From contig JAITLM010000076.1 in the NCBI GenBank assembly GCA_031277885.1, positions 1 through 64,000 on the forward strand: a stretch of DNA of 64,000 bases. Direction: 5' to 3'. Positions 49,590 to 57,938 of this stretch are shown here, in pieces (within the stretch, counting starts at the first letter, position 1; each line of letters begins with the position of its first letter). Made by a program: the position numbers and the translations under genes. Under the pieces are notes generated by a model. That model made no database searches. It saw only the letters and a list, made by a program, of their open reading frames with translations, and had not been told where the DNA came from. This DNA comes from Microbacterium sp. GTDB taxonomy: Bacteria; Actinomycetota; Actinomycetes; Actinomycetales; Microbacteriaceae.

Positions 49590-49991
49590 ATGAGGTTCCT
49601 CATCCGTGTCATCGTGAACGCCTTCGCCATCTGGGTCGTGAGTCTGATCACGGTCCTGGAGGTCTCGGTCACCCCCTATCCCCCGGGCGGCATGGTCCCG
49701 CTGCTCGTCACGCTGCTCGCGATCGGCGCCGTCTTCGCGATCGTGAACACGATCGTCGGCACCGTGGTGAAGATCGTGGCGATCCCGCTGTACATCCTCA
49801 CGCTCGGCCTGATCTCGCTCGTGATCAACGGCTTCCTGCTCTGGCTCACCGCCTGGATCACCGGCTTCTGGGGCTGGGGCCTGGCGCTCGGCGGCTTCGG
49901 CTGGACGATCGTCGCGGCGTTCCTCATCGCCGTGATCAACGCGATCTTCAACGCGATCCTGCGCCCGCAGCGACGGGACCGCGACCGCTGA
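49590..49991 (+). CDS. Phage-holin-family (PF04020-like) membrane protein
   Basis: 133 residues with four membrane helices and a short basic tail (RPQRRDRDR). MRFLIRVIVNAFAIWVVSLI, VNTIVGTVVKIVAIPLYILT and INGFLLWLTAWI are typical of the phage holin family 4 group, which is widespread in bacterial chromosomes where no phage is near. A lytic role is therefore doubtful and the function is unknown. It stands alone between hisC (divergent) and the hydrolase gene (convergent). Confidence 0.85.
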   Translation: MRFLIRVIVNAFAIWVVSLITVLEVSVTPYPPGGMVPLLVTLLAIGAVFAIVNTIVGTVVKIVAIPLYILTLGLISLVINGFLLWLTAWITGFWGWGLALGGFGWTIVAAFLIAVINAIFNAILRPQRRDRDR

Positions 49992-50012
49992 GACCGCGGC
50001 GCGGACGCCTCC

Positions 50013-51413
50013 TCATCCGGTGACCCGCCGGGCCGCGTAGTCAGTGGACGTCATCGACGTCGCGGTGTCGAGCACCGCGAAGTGCTCGGCGATCGCCTGC
50101 ATCCGTGCGTCTCCGGACGCCTCGGCGCGGCGCACGGTCTCGCTGTAGCCATCGAGCAGGTGCGCCGGGATCCGCGGATCCGTCCCGTGACCGGCGGCGA
50201 GCGTGCGGCTGATGACGAGGCTGTCCGGGGATCCCGTCCCGTTCGCACTGCCGCCGCCCGCGAGGCCCGCGACCGGATCGTCCGTGTGCCGGACGGCGAC
50301 GCTCAGCACGTCGTCCGGCAGCACGGGTTCGATCGGCGATCCCACCGTGACGACGCCCCGCACGTCGAACTCGCCGGACTGCGCGACCAGCCCCGCGATC
50401 ATGCCGCCCTGCGAGTAGCCCACCAGGTCCACGGGGGTCTCCGCGCTCGCGCCGGCGTCGCGCAGCGCCTCGACCACGGCCCTGGAGGAGTCGGCCTCGG
50501 CGTGCTCCGCGTACATCCGCAGATTCGAGGCGTAGGACCACGGCTCGGCGGCGGACCCGCCACGGGTGCCGTCGATGTAGGCCACGAACCGCTGCGTGCC
50601 GTCCTCCATCCGGTAGGTCTCGACGCGCACCTGTGGGGACCGCCCGGCGGGGATCCGCGACACCGCCCCGGCGAGCGACGCAGGACCGGCCGGGATCGCG
50701 GCGGCGGGGCCGCGGTCGACCACCACATCCCCGGGCCGGGGGCCGACACCCGCCGGGCTGCGCGCATCGGCCATCATCACGAGACCCGGCGCGGGCGCGA
50801 GCGGCGCCGGGCGCACCACGCCGTTCTCCGCCGCGACCGAGGTCATGAGGCGCTGCGCCCCCTGGGCCCACACCCGCGCGTTCCACCCGCGCAGGCCCTG
50901 GAGCAGGAGCAGTGCGGGACTGGATCCGAGCAGGAGCGCGTCGCCCGCGGATCCGGGCGGGGTTCCCGGCGCGCCGGGGACGAAGCCCTCGCCGACACCC
51001 TGCCGCCAGTTCTGCCGCAGCCGCTCGTCGAGCGCGGACAGTGTCGCGTCGCCGGCCAGGAGCCGCTCCTCACGGCGACGGAGGTCGCGGGCGGCCGCGA
51101 CGTCGTCCGCATCGAGCATCGCCCGCCGGGCGCGCAGATCGGCCAGCTCGAAGACGTCGGCCATCGTGCCGATGCCGCCGGCGAGCCGTTCCAGCGCGTC
51201 CCGGACGTCCTGCAGCTGCGTCACGACCGACCACAGCGCGGGGATCCCGCCGGCGAGAGGGACACGATCGACGAGACCGGGGATCGCGAGCAGATCCTGT
51301 CGTGCGTCCGCGACCTTTCCCGCCTCGACGCGCACCCGGCCGGCCGTCGCCCGCAGCAGGTCGGGATCGACGGCGATCACACCGCCGTGCGTGATCTCGA
51401 TCTCATCGGCCAT
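50013..51413 (-). CDS. Alpha/beta-hydrolase-like protein with helical N-terminus
   Basis: 466 residues. About the first 150 are helical and rich in Ala, Arg, Leu and Asp, resembling the N-terminal targeting region of type VII (ESX-like) substrates. A flexible Pro/Ala/Gly section (about 145-255) follows. From about 268 an alpha/beta-hydrolase-like segment holds the nucleophile elbow GYSQGG (about 355-360), GVVTVGSPI and a late acidic/His area. PE-PPE type esterases have the same elbow. No signal peptide is visible. It follows a small helical protein gene by six bases. Substrate and secretion are unproven. Confidence 0.7.
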   Translation of the reverse strand: MADEIEITHGGVIAVDPDLLRATAGRVRVEAGKVADARQDLLAIPGLVDRVPLAGGIPALWSVVTQLQDVRDALERLAGGIGTMADVFELADLRARRAMLDADDVAAARDLRRREERLLAGDATLSALDERLRQNWRQGVGEGFVPGAPGTPPGSAGDALLLGSSPALLLLQGLRGWNARVWAQGAQRLMTSVAAENGVVRPAPLAPAPGLVMMADARSPAGVGPRPGDVVVDRGPAAAIPAGPASLAGAVSRIPAGRSPQVRVETYRMEDGTQRFVAYIDGTRGGSAAEPWSYASNLRMYAEHAEADSSRAVVEALRDAGASAETPVDLVGYSQGGMIAGLVAQSGEFDVRGVVTVGSPIEPVLPDDVLSVAVRHTDDPVAGLAGGGSANGTGSPDSLVISRTLAAGHGTDPRIPAHLLDGYSETVRRAEASGDARMQAIAEHFAVLDTATSMTSTDYAARRVTG

Positions 51414-51419
51414 CCGCGC

Positions 51420-51665
51420 TCACCCCGCCCTCAGCGCCGCTTCGATCGACGGCAGCGACGCGCGTGCGGCGGCGAGCGCCCGCCCCTGGACGTCCAGCTC
51501 CCGCTGCAGGAATGCGACGCTCCTCGCGCGCCAGCCGCAGCCCGCTTCGATCGCCTGCAGTGCGACGGCGGCCGCCTCGAGGCGCTCGCGGGCGCTCTCG
51601 CAGCGCAGCAGGGCCTCGGCGAGCAGCCAGGATCCCGGCGAAGCGTCGGGTGCAATGGTGATCAT
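51420..51665 (-). CDS. Small helical protein, WXG100-like
   Basis: 81 residues, two long helices (about 12-40 and 46-78) joined by a Gly-Trp turn (GCGW, 42-45), the general shape of WXG100 proteins though the exact WxG order is not kept. It is the first gene of a pair with the hydrolase-like gene. A partner or chaperone-like role for that protein is a guess based on the pairing. Confidence 0.6.
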   Translation of the reverse strand: MITIAPDASPGSWLLAEALLRCESARERLEAAAVALQAIEAGCGWRARSVAFLQRELDVQGRALAAARASLPSIEAALRAG

Positions 51666-51838
51666 GCCCGCCAGCCTGCCGACCGCGGGAGCGCCCCGGG
51701 GGCGGTGCCGCGCAACCCGTGCGGACCAGGAGCGCGCCCCGGCCTGTGGAGGACGGGCCGCCCCGCGCATCGTGGGATCCGATGCCGCGGCGGGAATCCG
51801 CGCGCGGGACGGCGGATCCGGTGCGGCACAATGGAGGG

Positions 51839-52342
51839 ATGACCGAGTCGGATCCGTTCCGCGTCATCTTCGTATGCACGGGGAACATCTGCCGGTCCCC
51901 GATGGCGGAGGTGGTCTTCCGCGACATCGCGGCGAAGCAGGGCCTCGGCGACCGGATCGTCTCGACGAGCGCCGGAACGGGCGACTGGCACGTGGGCGAG
52001 CAGGCCGACAGCCGCACGATCGACGCCCTCGCCCGGCGCGGCTACGACGGGACCAAGCACCGCGCACGCCAGTTCACCTACGACTCCTTCACCGGGAACG
52101 ACCTCGTCGTGGCCCTGGACCGCACGCATGAGCGGATCCTGAAGCAGTGGGCGCGCGACGAGTCCGAGGAGGGCAAGGTGACCCTGCTGCTCTCGTTCGA
52201 GCACAACCCGTCGGTGCTGGATGTGCCGGACCCCTACTACGCCGACGCCCGGGTGTTCGATGAGGTGCTCGGTATGATCGAGAGCGCGAGCCACGGCCTC
52301 TTCCGTCAGCTCGAACCCGCCATCCGACCGTCACGTCCGTGA
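51839..52342 (+). CDS. Low-molecular-weight protein tyrosine phosphatase
   Basis: 167 residues. The P-loop is VCTGNICRSPMAE (Cys13, Arg19) and the general acid lies in DVPDPYYAD. This family removes phosphate from tyrosine, and some members act as arsenate reductases; the DPYY acid loop favours the phosphatase. The protein is slightly longer than the common 150-160. The ATG at 51839 has GGAGG just upstream, unusually close. It leads into purB after 41 bases. Confidence 0.93.
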   Translation: MTESDPFRVIFVCTGNICRSPMAEVVFRDIAAKQGLGDRIVSTSAGTGDWHVGEQADSRTIDALARRGYDGTKHRARQFTYDSFTGNDLVVALDRTHERILKQWARDESEEGKVTLLLSFEHNPSVLDVPDPYYADARVFDEVLGMIESASHGLFRQLEPAIRPSRP

Positions 52343-52383
52343 CACCGGCGGTCCGGATCCACGACTCTTCCCGGAGGACCCCC

Positions 52384-53760
52384 GTGACCGCCTCGCTCCC
52401 CGTGCAGCCCCTCAGCCCGCTCGACGGCCGCTACCGCGCCGCGGTCGCTCCGCTCGCCGACTACCTCTCCGAGGCAGGGCTCAACCGCGCCCGCGTCGAG
52501 GTCGAGGTGGAGTGGCTGATCGCGCTCACCGACCGCGCGCTGTTCGGCACCTCTCCCCTCGCCGACGCCGACAAGGCGCGCCTGCGCGGCCTCTACCGCG
52601 ACTTCGGCCAGGCCGAGATCGACTGGCTCGCCGAGAAGGAGGCGGTAACCCGTCACGACGTGAAGGCCGTCGAGTACCTCGTCCGCGACCGCCTGTCGGC
52701 GCTGGGCCTGGACGCGATCGCCGAGCTCACCCACTTCGCCTGCACGAGCGAGGACATCAACTCCGCCTCCTACGCGCTGACCGTCAAGCGCGCGGTCGAG
52801 CGCGTGTGGCTGCCCGCCCTGCAGGACGTGATCGCCAAGCTCCGCGAGCTCGCCGTCGAGCACGCCGACGCCGCGATGCTGTCGCGCACCCACGGACAGC
52901 CCGCGACGCCCTCCACCATGGGCAAGGAGCTCGCCGTGTTCGCCTGGCGCCTGGAGCGCGTGGTCACGCGGATCGAAGGATCCGAGTACCTCGCGAAGTT
53001 CTCCGGCGCGACCGGCACCTGGTCGGCGCATCTCGCCGCCGAGCCCGACGCCGACTGGCCGCGCATCGCCCGCGAGTACATCGAGGGCCTCGGGATCGAC
53101 TTCAACATCCTCACCACGCAGATCGAGTCGCACGACTGGCAGGTCGAGCTGTACGACCACGTCCGTCACGCGGGCGGGATCCTGCACAACCTCGCGACCG
53201 ACATCTGGACCTACATCTCGCTCGGCTACTTCGCCCAGATCCCCGTCGCAGGCGCGACCGGGTCCTCGACCATGCCGCACAAGATCAACCCGATCCGCTT
53301 CGAGAACGCCGAGGCCAACCTGGAGCTCTCCGGCGCCCTGCTCGGATCCCTGTCGCAGACGCTCGTCACGAGCCGCCTGCAGCGCGACCTCACGGACTCG
53401 ACCACGCAGCGCAACATCGGCGTCGCGTTCGGGCACTCCCTGCTCGCCCTGGACAACCTGCGTCGCGGCCTCACCGAGATCTCGCTCTCGCGCGATGTGC
53501 TGCTCGCCGACCTCGACACGAACTGGGAGGTGCTCGGCGAGGCGATCCAGACGGTGATCCGCGCCGAGGTCGTCGCGGGGCGCTCCACGATCCAGGATCC
53601 GTACGCGCTGCTGAAGGAGCTCACCCGCGGTCACCGCGTGGGCGCCGCGGAGCTCGCCGCGTTCGTGCAGGGACTGGAGATCGGCGACGCCGCGAAGCAG
53701 CGCCTGCTGGCTCTCACTCCGGCGACCTACGTGGGACTCGCGGAGACGCTCGCGAAGTAG
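52384..53760 (+). CDS. purB: Adenylosuccinate lyase
   Basis: 458 residues from a GTG with GGAGGA upstream. PurB blocks are visible: LSPLDGRYR near the start, HFACTSEDINSASYALTVKR, SRTHGQPATPSTMGKELAVF with the catalytic His, and the loop GSSTMPHKINPIRFENAEAN with the catalytic Ser. It acts twice in purine synthesis, releasing fumarate from SAICAR and from adenylosuccinate. This is a true housekeeping member of the same superfamily as the odd lyase at 32658 and lacks the catabolic neighbours. A DivIVA-motif gene follows after four bases. Confidence 0.97.
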   Translation: MTASLPVQPLSPLDGRYRAAVAPLADYLSEAGLNRARVEVEVEWLIALTDRALFGTSPLADADKARLRGLYRDFGQAEIDWLAEKEAVTRHDVKAVEYLVRDRLSALGLDAIAELTHFACTSEDINSASYALTVKRAVERVWLPALQDVIAKLRELAVEHADAAMLSRTHGQPATPSTMGKELAVFAWRLERVVTRIEGSEYLAKFSGATGTWSAHLAAEPDADWPRIAREYIEGLGIDFNILTTQIESHDWQVELYDHVRHAGGILHNLATDIWTYISLGYFAQIPVAGATGSSTMPHKINPIRFENAEANLELSGALLGSLSQTLVTSRLQRDLTDSTTQRNIGVAFGHSLLALDNLRRGLTEISLSRDVLLADLDTNWEVLGEAIQTVIRAEVVAGRSTIQDPYALLKELTRGHRVGAAELAAFVQGLEIGDAAKQRLLALTPATYVGLAETLAK

Positions 53761-53764
53761 CCGC

Positions 53765-54166
53765 ATGGACAGCGCAGGGCTCTCGGCCACGCGTCTCGCG
53801 CGCCGCAGAGCGGGCGCGCGCTACGCGATCGACGAGGTGGACGACGTCCTCGACGAGTGCGCCGCGACCCTGCGCTCCTGGGAGCAGGGCCGCCCTGGCG
53901 CCCTCTCCGCGGAGTCGGTCGTGCTCGCGCAGTTCACGGACGTCCCGCTGCACGGCGAGGGCTACGAGGCGGATGCCGTCGACGAGCTGCTGGATGCGGT
54001 CGCGGATCGGCTCCGTGCGTACGCCGGCCCTTCCGCGGCCGCGTCGGGCGCGCCGCTCCCGGGCGATCGCCCGCGCTGGCTCACCCTCGGGATCCGCGGC
54101 ATCGGCGTCCTGGCGGCCGTGGCGACCGCGGCGATGATCGCGATGCGGATGCTCGGCAAGGACTGA
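53765..54166 (+). CDS. Short DivIVA-motif protein with C-terminal membrane helix
   Basis: 133 residues. Two short repeats resemble the DivIVA/DivIVA-domain signature: ARYAIDEVDDVLDECAATL (about 18-36) and GEGYEADAVDELLDAVADRL (about 64-83). One membrane helix lies near 108-128. Such repeats occur in actinobacterial proteins of unknown function, presumably for membrane or protein binding. It is four bases downstream of purB and so probably cotranscribed. Confidence 0.75.
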   Translation: MDSAGLSATRLARRRAGARYAIDEVDDVLDECAATLRSWEQGRPGALSAESVVLAQFTDVPLHGEGYEADAVDELLDAVADRLRAYAGPSAAASGAPLPGDRPRWLTLGIRGIGVLAAVATAAMIAMRMLGKD

Positions 54167-54227
54167 CGTCGCGCGCCGCACCGCGAGCCGCGAAGGGGCC
54201 GCGCCGCGGGATCCGGCGGGGAAGGCC

Positions 54228-55640
54228 TCAGGCGTGATCGCCCGCGCGGTCCTTCGGCATCGCGAAGACCGCGATCAGCACGAGCGCCGCGGTCACGGCG
54301 GCCGCGATGAACACCCACGTCGAGGCGCGCACGACCGTGGCCGGGTCGCCGGATCCGGCGCCCGACGCGATGACGGCGTTCGAGATCGCGCCGAACACGG
54401 CGACGCCCACGGCGCTGCCCGCGGAACGCGCGAACGTGTTCATGCCGGTCACCGCACCCCGCTCGCCCCAGCCGACCGAGGCCTGCGCGACGATGAGGGT
54501 GGGCGCCGCCGTCCAGCCCAGGCCGAAGCCGATCACGAAGGCGACCCCCGCGAGCGCGTACGCGTTCGGGTACGGTCCGATGAACGCCAGCCCGATCGCG
54601 CCGACCGTCGCGATCGACGCTCCGAGCAGCGCGGTGAATCGGAATCCGTGCCGCAGGTAGAGCCGCCCCGCGTTGGCGGCGGAGAGCGGCCACCCCAGGG
54701 TCAGGGCCGCCACGGCGAGCCCCGCGAGTAGCGGCGGCACCGCGATCGCGCCCTGCAGGTAGGCCGGCGCGAAGCTCGTGATGCCCGTCAGCAGCGCGCC
54801 GATCGCGAGCGACGCGAGCGTCGTGGTGAGGATGAGGCGGCGCGAGATCAGCCGCAGGTCGATGATCGGCTCGGCCGCACGGCGCTCCACGAACGCGAAC
54901 ACCACGAGGGCGATCGCCCCGCCGAGGAAGCAGGCCAGGCTCGGCGCCGACAGCCAGGCCCAGGCGTTCCCGCCCTCGAGCACGCCGACGATGATCGCCG
55001 TGAGGCCGATCGTCAGCAGCACCGCGCCCGTGTAGTCGATCCGGTGCCGGCGCTTCTCGATCTGCTCGTGGAAGTGGCGCAGCAGCATCCAGGCCGCGAT
55101 CAGGCACAGCGGGATGTTGATGAAGAAGATCAGCCGCCAGGCGTCGAACTGCGCGAACACACCGCCCAGCGCCGGACCGACCACGGACGACAGCGCCCAG
55201 ACGCTCGCGATGTATCCCTGCACGACCGCCCGCTCGGACAGCGTGTAGATGTCGCCGACGATGGTCGCGACCATCGGGCCCACGGCCCCCGCGCCCAGGC
55301 CCTGCAGGAGCCGGAAGAGGATGAGCGACGGCATGCTCCACGCGAGGCCGCACAGGATGGATCCGAGGAGGAACAGCGCGATGCCGATCAGCACGATCGG
55401 CTTGCGGCCGACCGTGTCCGCGAGCTTGGAGTAGATCGGCACGCTCACCGCCTGCGCGAGCAGGTAGATCGAGAACAGCCACGGGAACTGCTGATAGCTG
55501 CCGAGATCGCGCACCACGCTCGGCACCGCGGTCGCGAGGATCGTGGCGTCCATCGCGATGAGGCCCATCGCGAGCATGAGCGAGAGCAGCACCGGCCCGC
55601 GCTCGGAGCGGAAGCCCACGGAGGCGCGGTCGATCGTCAT
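54228..55640 (-). CDS. MFS transporter, DHA2 (EmrB/QacA-like) drug exporter
   Basis: 470 residues, twelve to fourteen membrane helices. Landmarks: MDATILATAVPSVVRDLG in helix 1 (the DHA2 start motif), KLADTVGRKPIVLIG in loop 2-3, and RLLQGLGAGAVGPMVATIVG in helix 4-5. It exports drugs or metabolites using the proton gradient. The ATG at 55640 was chosen because it lies just before the first helix. It stands apart from neighbours, with the next gene 52 bases upstream on the same strand. Confidence 0.93.
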   Translation of the reverse strand: MTIDRASVGFRSERGPVLLSLMLAMGLIAMDATILATAVPSVVRDLGSYQQFPWLFSIYLLAQAVSVPIYSKLADTVGRKPIVLIGIALFLLGSILCGLAWSMPSLILFRLLQGLGAGAVGPMVATIVGDIYTLSERAVVQGYIASVWALSSVVGPALGGVFAQFDAWRLIFFINIPLCLIAAWMLLRHFHEQIEKRRHRIDYTGAVLLTIGLTAIIVGVLEGGNAWAWLSAPSLACFLGGAIALVVFAFVERRAAEPIIDLRLISRRLILTTTLASLAIGALLTGITSFAPAYLQGAIAVPPLLAGLAVAALTLGWPLSAANAGRLYLRHGFRFTALLGASIATVGAIGLAFIGPYPNAYALAGVAFVIGFGLGWTAAPTLIVAQASVGWGERGAVTGMNTFARSAGSAVGVAVFGAISNAVIASGAGSGDPATVVRASTWVFIAAAVTAALVLIAVFAMPKDRAGDHA

Positions 55641-55692
55641 GCTCACCTTCGTCACAAGCCGGGTGGGGGGCGGGCTATTCCCGGCCCGCCCG

Positions 55693-56148
55693 TCAGGAGG
55701 CGGTGGGCGACCCGGATCCCGAGGCGTCGTCGGCGTCGTCGGCGTCGTCGGCCTCGGATCCGACGGCGGGTTCGTCGGTCCCGGCCGATCCCGCATCCGC
55801 GGCAGCGGCGGCTCCCGCGGCGTCCTGCTGACCGGCGACGGACTCGTCGGCGGCGTCGTAGAGCACGGGACGGTCGTGCGTCTTCGTGAAGTCCGACGGG
55901 TCGACGGCGAGGATCAGGATCGACAGGATCAGCAGGGCGGCGATGAAGATCCCGCCCGTCACGATGAACGCGAGGTTCCACGGCGGGATGGCGCCGTAGG
56001 TGCCCTTGTCGACCATGCGCATGACCTTGTCGGTGAACGCGCCCGTGGCGATCAGCGTCACGACTCCGGCGAAGAGGCCGCACAGCAGCGACAGGCCGAC
56101 CAGCTGCAACGGTCGGAACAGATCCCTGCGCCTGGTCTTCTCGGTCAT
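55693..56148 (-). CDS. Two-helix membrane protein with acidic repeat tail
   Basis: 151 residues. A basic N-terminus (TRRRDLF), then membrane helices about 13-36 and 59-83. The C-terminal 60 residues are Ala/Asp/Gly-rich and end in DADDADDASGSG, encoded by three perfect 9-base units (55723-55749), so the length may vary between strains. I do not recognise a family. The start overlaps the stop of the next upstream gene (ATGA), so the two act together. Confidence 0.7.
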   Translation of the reverse strand: MTEKTRRRDLFRPLQLVGLSLLCGLFAGVVTLIATGAFTDKVMRMVDKGTYGAIPPWNLAFIVTGGIFIAALLILSILILAVDPSDFTKTHDRPVLYDAADESVAGQQDAAGAAAAADAGSAGTDEPAVGSEADDADDADDASGSGSPTAS

Positions 56149-56813
56149 GCGGATCCTTCGTTCTCGGCCGGCGCCGTGCCGGCGGTTTCGGTGCCGGCAC
56201 CAGCGGTGCGGGCACGAGGGCTGAGCCCTGCGATGCCGAGGAAGACCGCCACGATGGCGGCGTAGGCGCCGAAGATCCCGACGGCCAGGGTGATCCCGGT
56301 CAGCGTGAACGAGCCGGCCTCGGCGATGGAGTAGTTGAGCGCGTAGGTCGTCGGCACGCACAGCAGGCCGACGGCGAGAGCGAACCCCAGCGATCCGATC
56401 AGGATCGCATCGCGGGCCCCGTCGGCGACGACGGCCGGCGCGGTCCCGGCGCGGGCCTGGCGGCGGGCGCGAATCCCGGCGATGAGTTCGACGAGACCGC
56501 CGAGCGCGCCCCACGCGATCACGACGACGAAGAACAGCGGGGTCGTGCGCCAGGCGGGGATGCTGCCTGCCATGCCCGTGAGGATCGCGATCGCCGCGAG
56601 CAGCACGTACGGCCAGCGCCACCCCGAGGGCGCGACGAGCCAGGCGGCGAGCATGTGGATGAGCGCGGTGACCAGGGCGAACCCGCTGAACACCGAGAGC
56701 CCCACGACCGCGGAGTGGTTCGCGGAGAAGGTGATCATGAGCGCCGCGACCGCGGCGAAGGCGGCGCGCGCGAGCTGCACGTGGCGCAGCTGGAACGTGC
56801 GGGTGGCGGGCAT
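56145..56813 (-). CDS. Multi-helix membrane protein, HdeD/DUF308-like
   Basis: 222 residues with six or seven membrane helices (about 15-35, 38-60, 65-85, 92-112, 140-158, 175-197). The spacing resembles the DUF308/HdeD group, but the resemblance is general. The C-terminus is disordered (GTETAGTAPAENEGSA). Its stop overlaps the next gene's ATG. Function unknown. Confidence 0.65.
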   Translation of the reverse strand: MPATRTFQLRHVQLARAAFAAVAALMITFSANHSAVVGLSVFSGFALVTALIHMLAAWLVAPSGWRWPYVLLAAIAILTGMAGSIPAWRTTPLFFVVVIAWGALGGLVELIAGIRARRQARAGTAPAVVADGARDAILIGSLGFALAVGLLCVPTTYALNYSIAEAGSFTLTGITLAVGIFGAYAAIVAVFLGIAGLSPRARTAGAGTETAGTAPAENEGSA

Positions 56814-56943
56814 GACGGATCCTCGGGTCCCTGTGCTTCGTCCCCGTCGAGCGGCCTCGGCGACCAAGCCTCAGCAGTCGCTCCGACGGGTTCTCGGTCC
56901 GCCCCGATGGACGGGCGGACCCTGCCAGTCTACGCGCGGGATC

Positions 56944-57921
56944 CTAGGCGCCCGCTCGGGAGCCGAGCTCCGACGCATCCGGATCCGGATCGCCGGCCCG
57001 AGGCTCCGGATCCGGATCCTCGGCGGTGCGGCCGTTCCTCCGCCGCGGCTGCAGCTCGCTGAGCAGGGTGCCCGCGATGATGAGGGCCGCCCCGAGGATC
57101 GCGAGCGGCGGGATCCGCTCGCCTGCGATGCGCCCGACCACGCCCGCCCATACGGGCTCGCCGGTGTAGATGATGGTGGCGCGCGTCGCGGAGACCGAAC
57201 GCTGCGCCCAGTTCATGGTGAGCTGGATCAGGCCGCTCGCGAGGCCCATGCCGATACCGGCGAACAGCCACACCGGGTCGAAGGCGGGGATGCTCTCGCC
57301 GACGGCGGGCATGGTCGCGAAGCCGAGGAGCGACGCGGTGAGCAGCTGCACGACGGTGAGCCGCCCCACGTCGAATCGCCGGCCGAACAGGCTGATCAGG
57401 ATGATCTCGCCCGCGATCGGCAGGGTGCTGACGAGCGTGAGGATCTCGCCCTCGCCGAGGTGGATCCCGCGGGATCCGATGCCCGCCACCAGCAGCAGGC
57501 CGATGAACGCCAGTCCCGCGCCGACGAGGGTGAGCGCGCGCGGGGGCTTGCGCAGCACGAGCCACTGCAGCAGCGGCACGAGCGGCACGTAGAACGCGGT
57601 CATGAACGCGCTGGTGCTGGAGTCGATCGTCTGCAGTCCCGCGGTCTGCAGGCCGTAGCCGCCGTAGATCGCGGCGCCGATGGCCGCGCCCGCGCCGATC
57701 TCGCGCCACGTGATGCCGCGCAGCGAACGCCAGAAGATCGCCGCGGCGAACAGCGCGGCGGCGAGGAACCGGAACCCGACGAAGAACCACGGCCCGGAGT
57801 GCTGCATCGCGGTGTGCACGACGAGGAAGGTGCCGCCCCAGATGACGGTGATCCCGACGAGGGCCCACTCCTGGACGGACAGCCCCAGGACGCGACGGGA
57901 GGAGGGCTGGTTCACGGTCAT
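56944..57921 (-). CDS. EamA-family (DMT) transporter
   Basis: 325 residues, ten membrane helices in two EamA repeats. First repeat opens WALVGITVIWGGTFLVVHTA with the FVGFRFLAAALFA helix; second repeat has YTGEPVWAGVVGRIAGERIP. Members export amino acids, nucleotides or other metabolites. The C-terminal tail is acidic and Pro-rich (DPDPEPRAGDPDPD). It follows manA on the same strand by 17 bases, which may be coincidence. Confidence 0.92.
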   Translation of the reverse strand: MTVNQPSSRRVLGLSVQEWALVGITVIWGGTFLVVHTAMQHSGPWFFVGFRFLAAALFAAAIFWRSLRGITWREIGAGAAIGAAIYGGYGLQTAGLQTIDSSTSAFMTAFYVPLVPLLQWLVLRKPPRALTLVGAGLAFIGLLLVAGIGSRGIHLGEGEILTLVSTLPIAGEIILISLFGRRFDVGRLTVVQLLTASLLGFATMPAVGESIPAFDPVWLFAGIGMGLASGLIQLTMNWAQRSVSATRATIIYTGEPVWAGVVGRIAGERIPPLAILGAALIIAGTLLSELQPRRRNGRTAEDPDPEPRAGDPDPDASELGSRAGA

Positions 57922-57938
57922 ACGCTAGCGGTCAGCGG

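Noticed and set aside
49590..49991. Prophage remnant suggested by the holin-family protein
   Set aside because: No other phage gene is nearby, and this family is widespread in chromosomes outside prophages.
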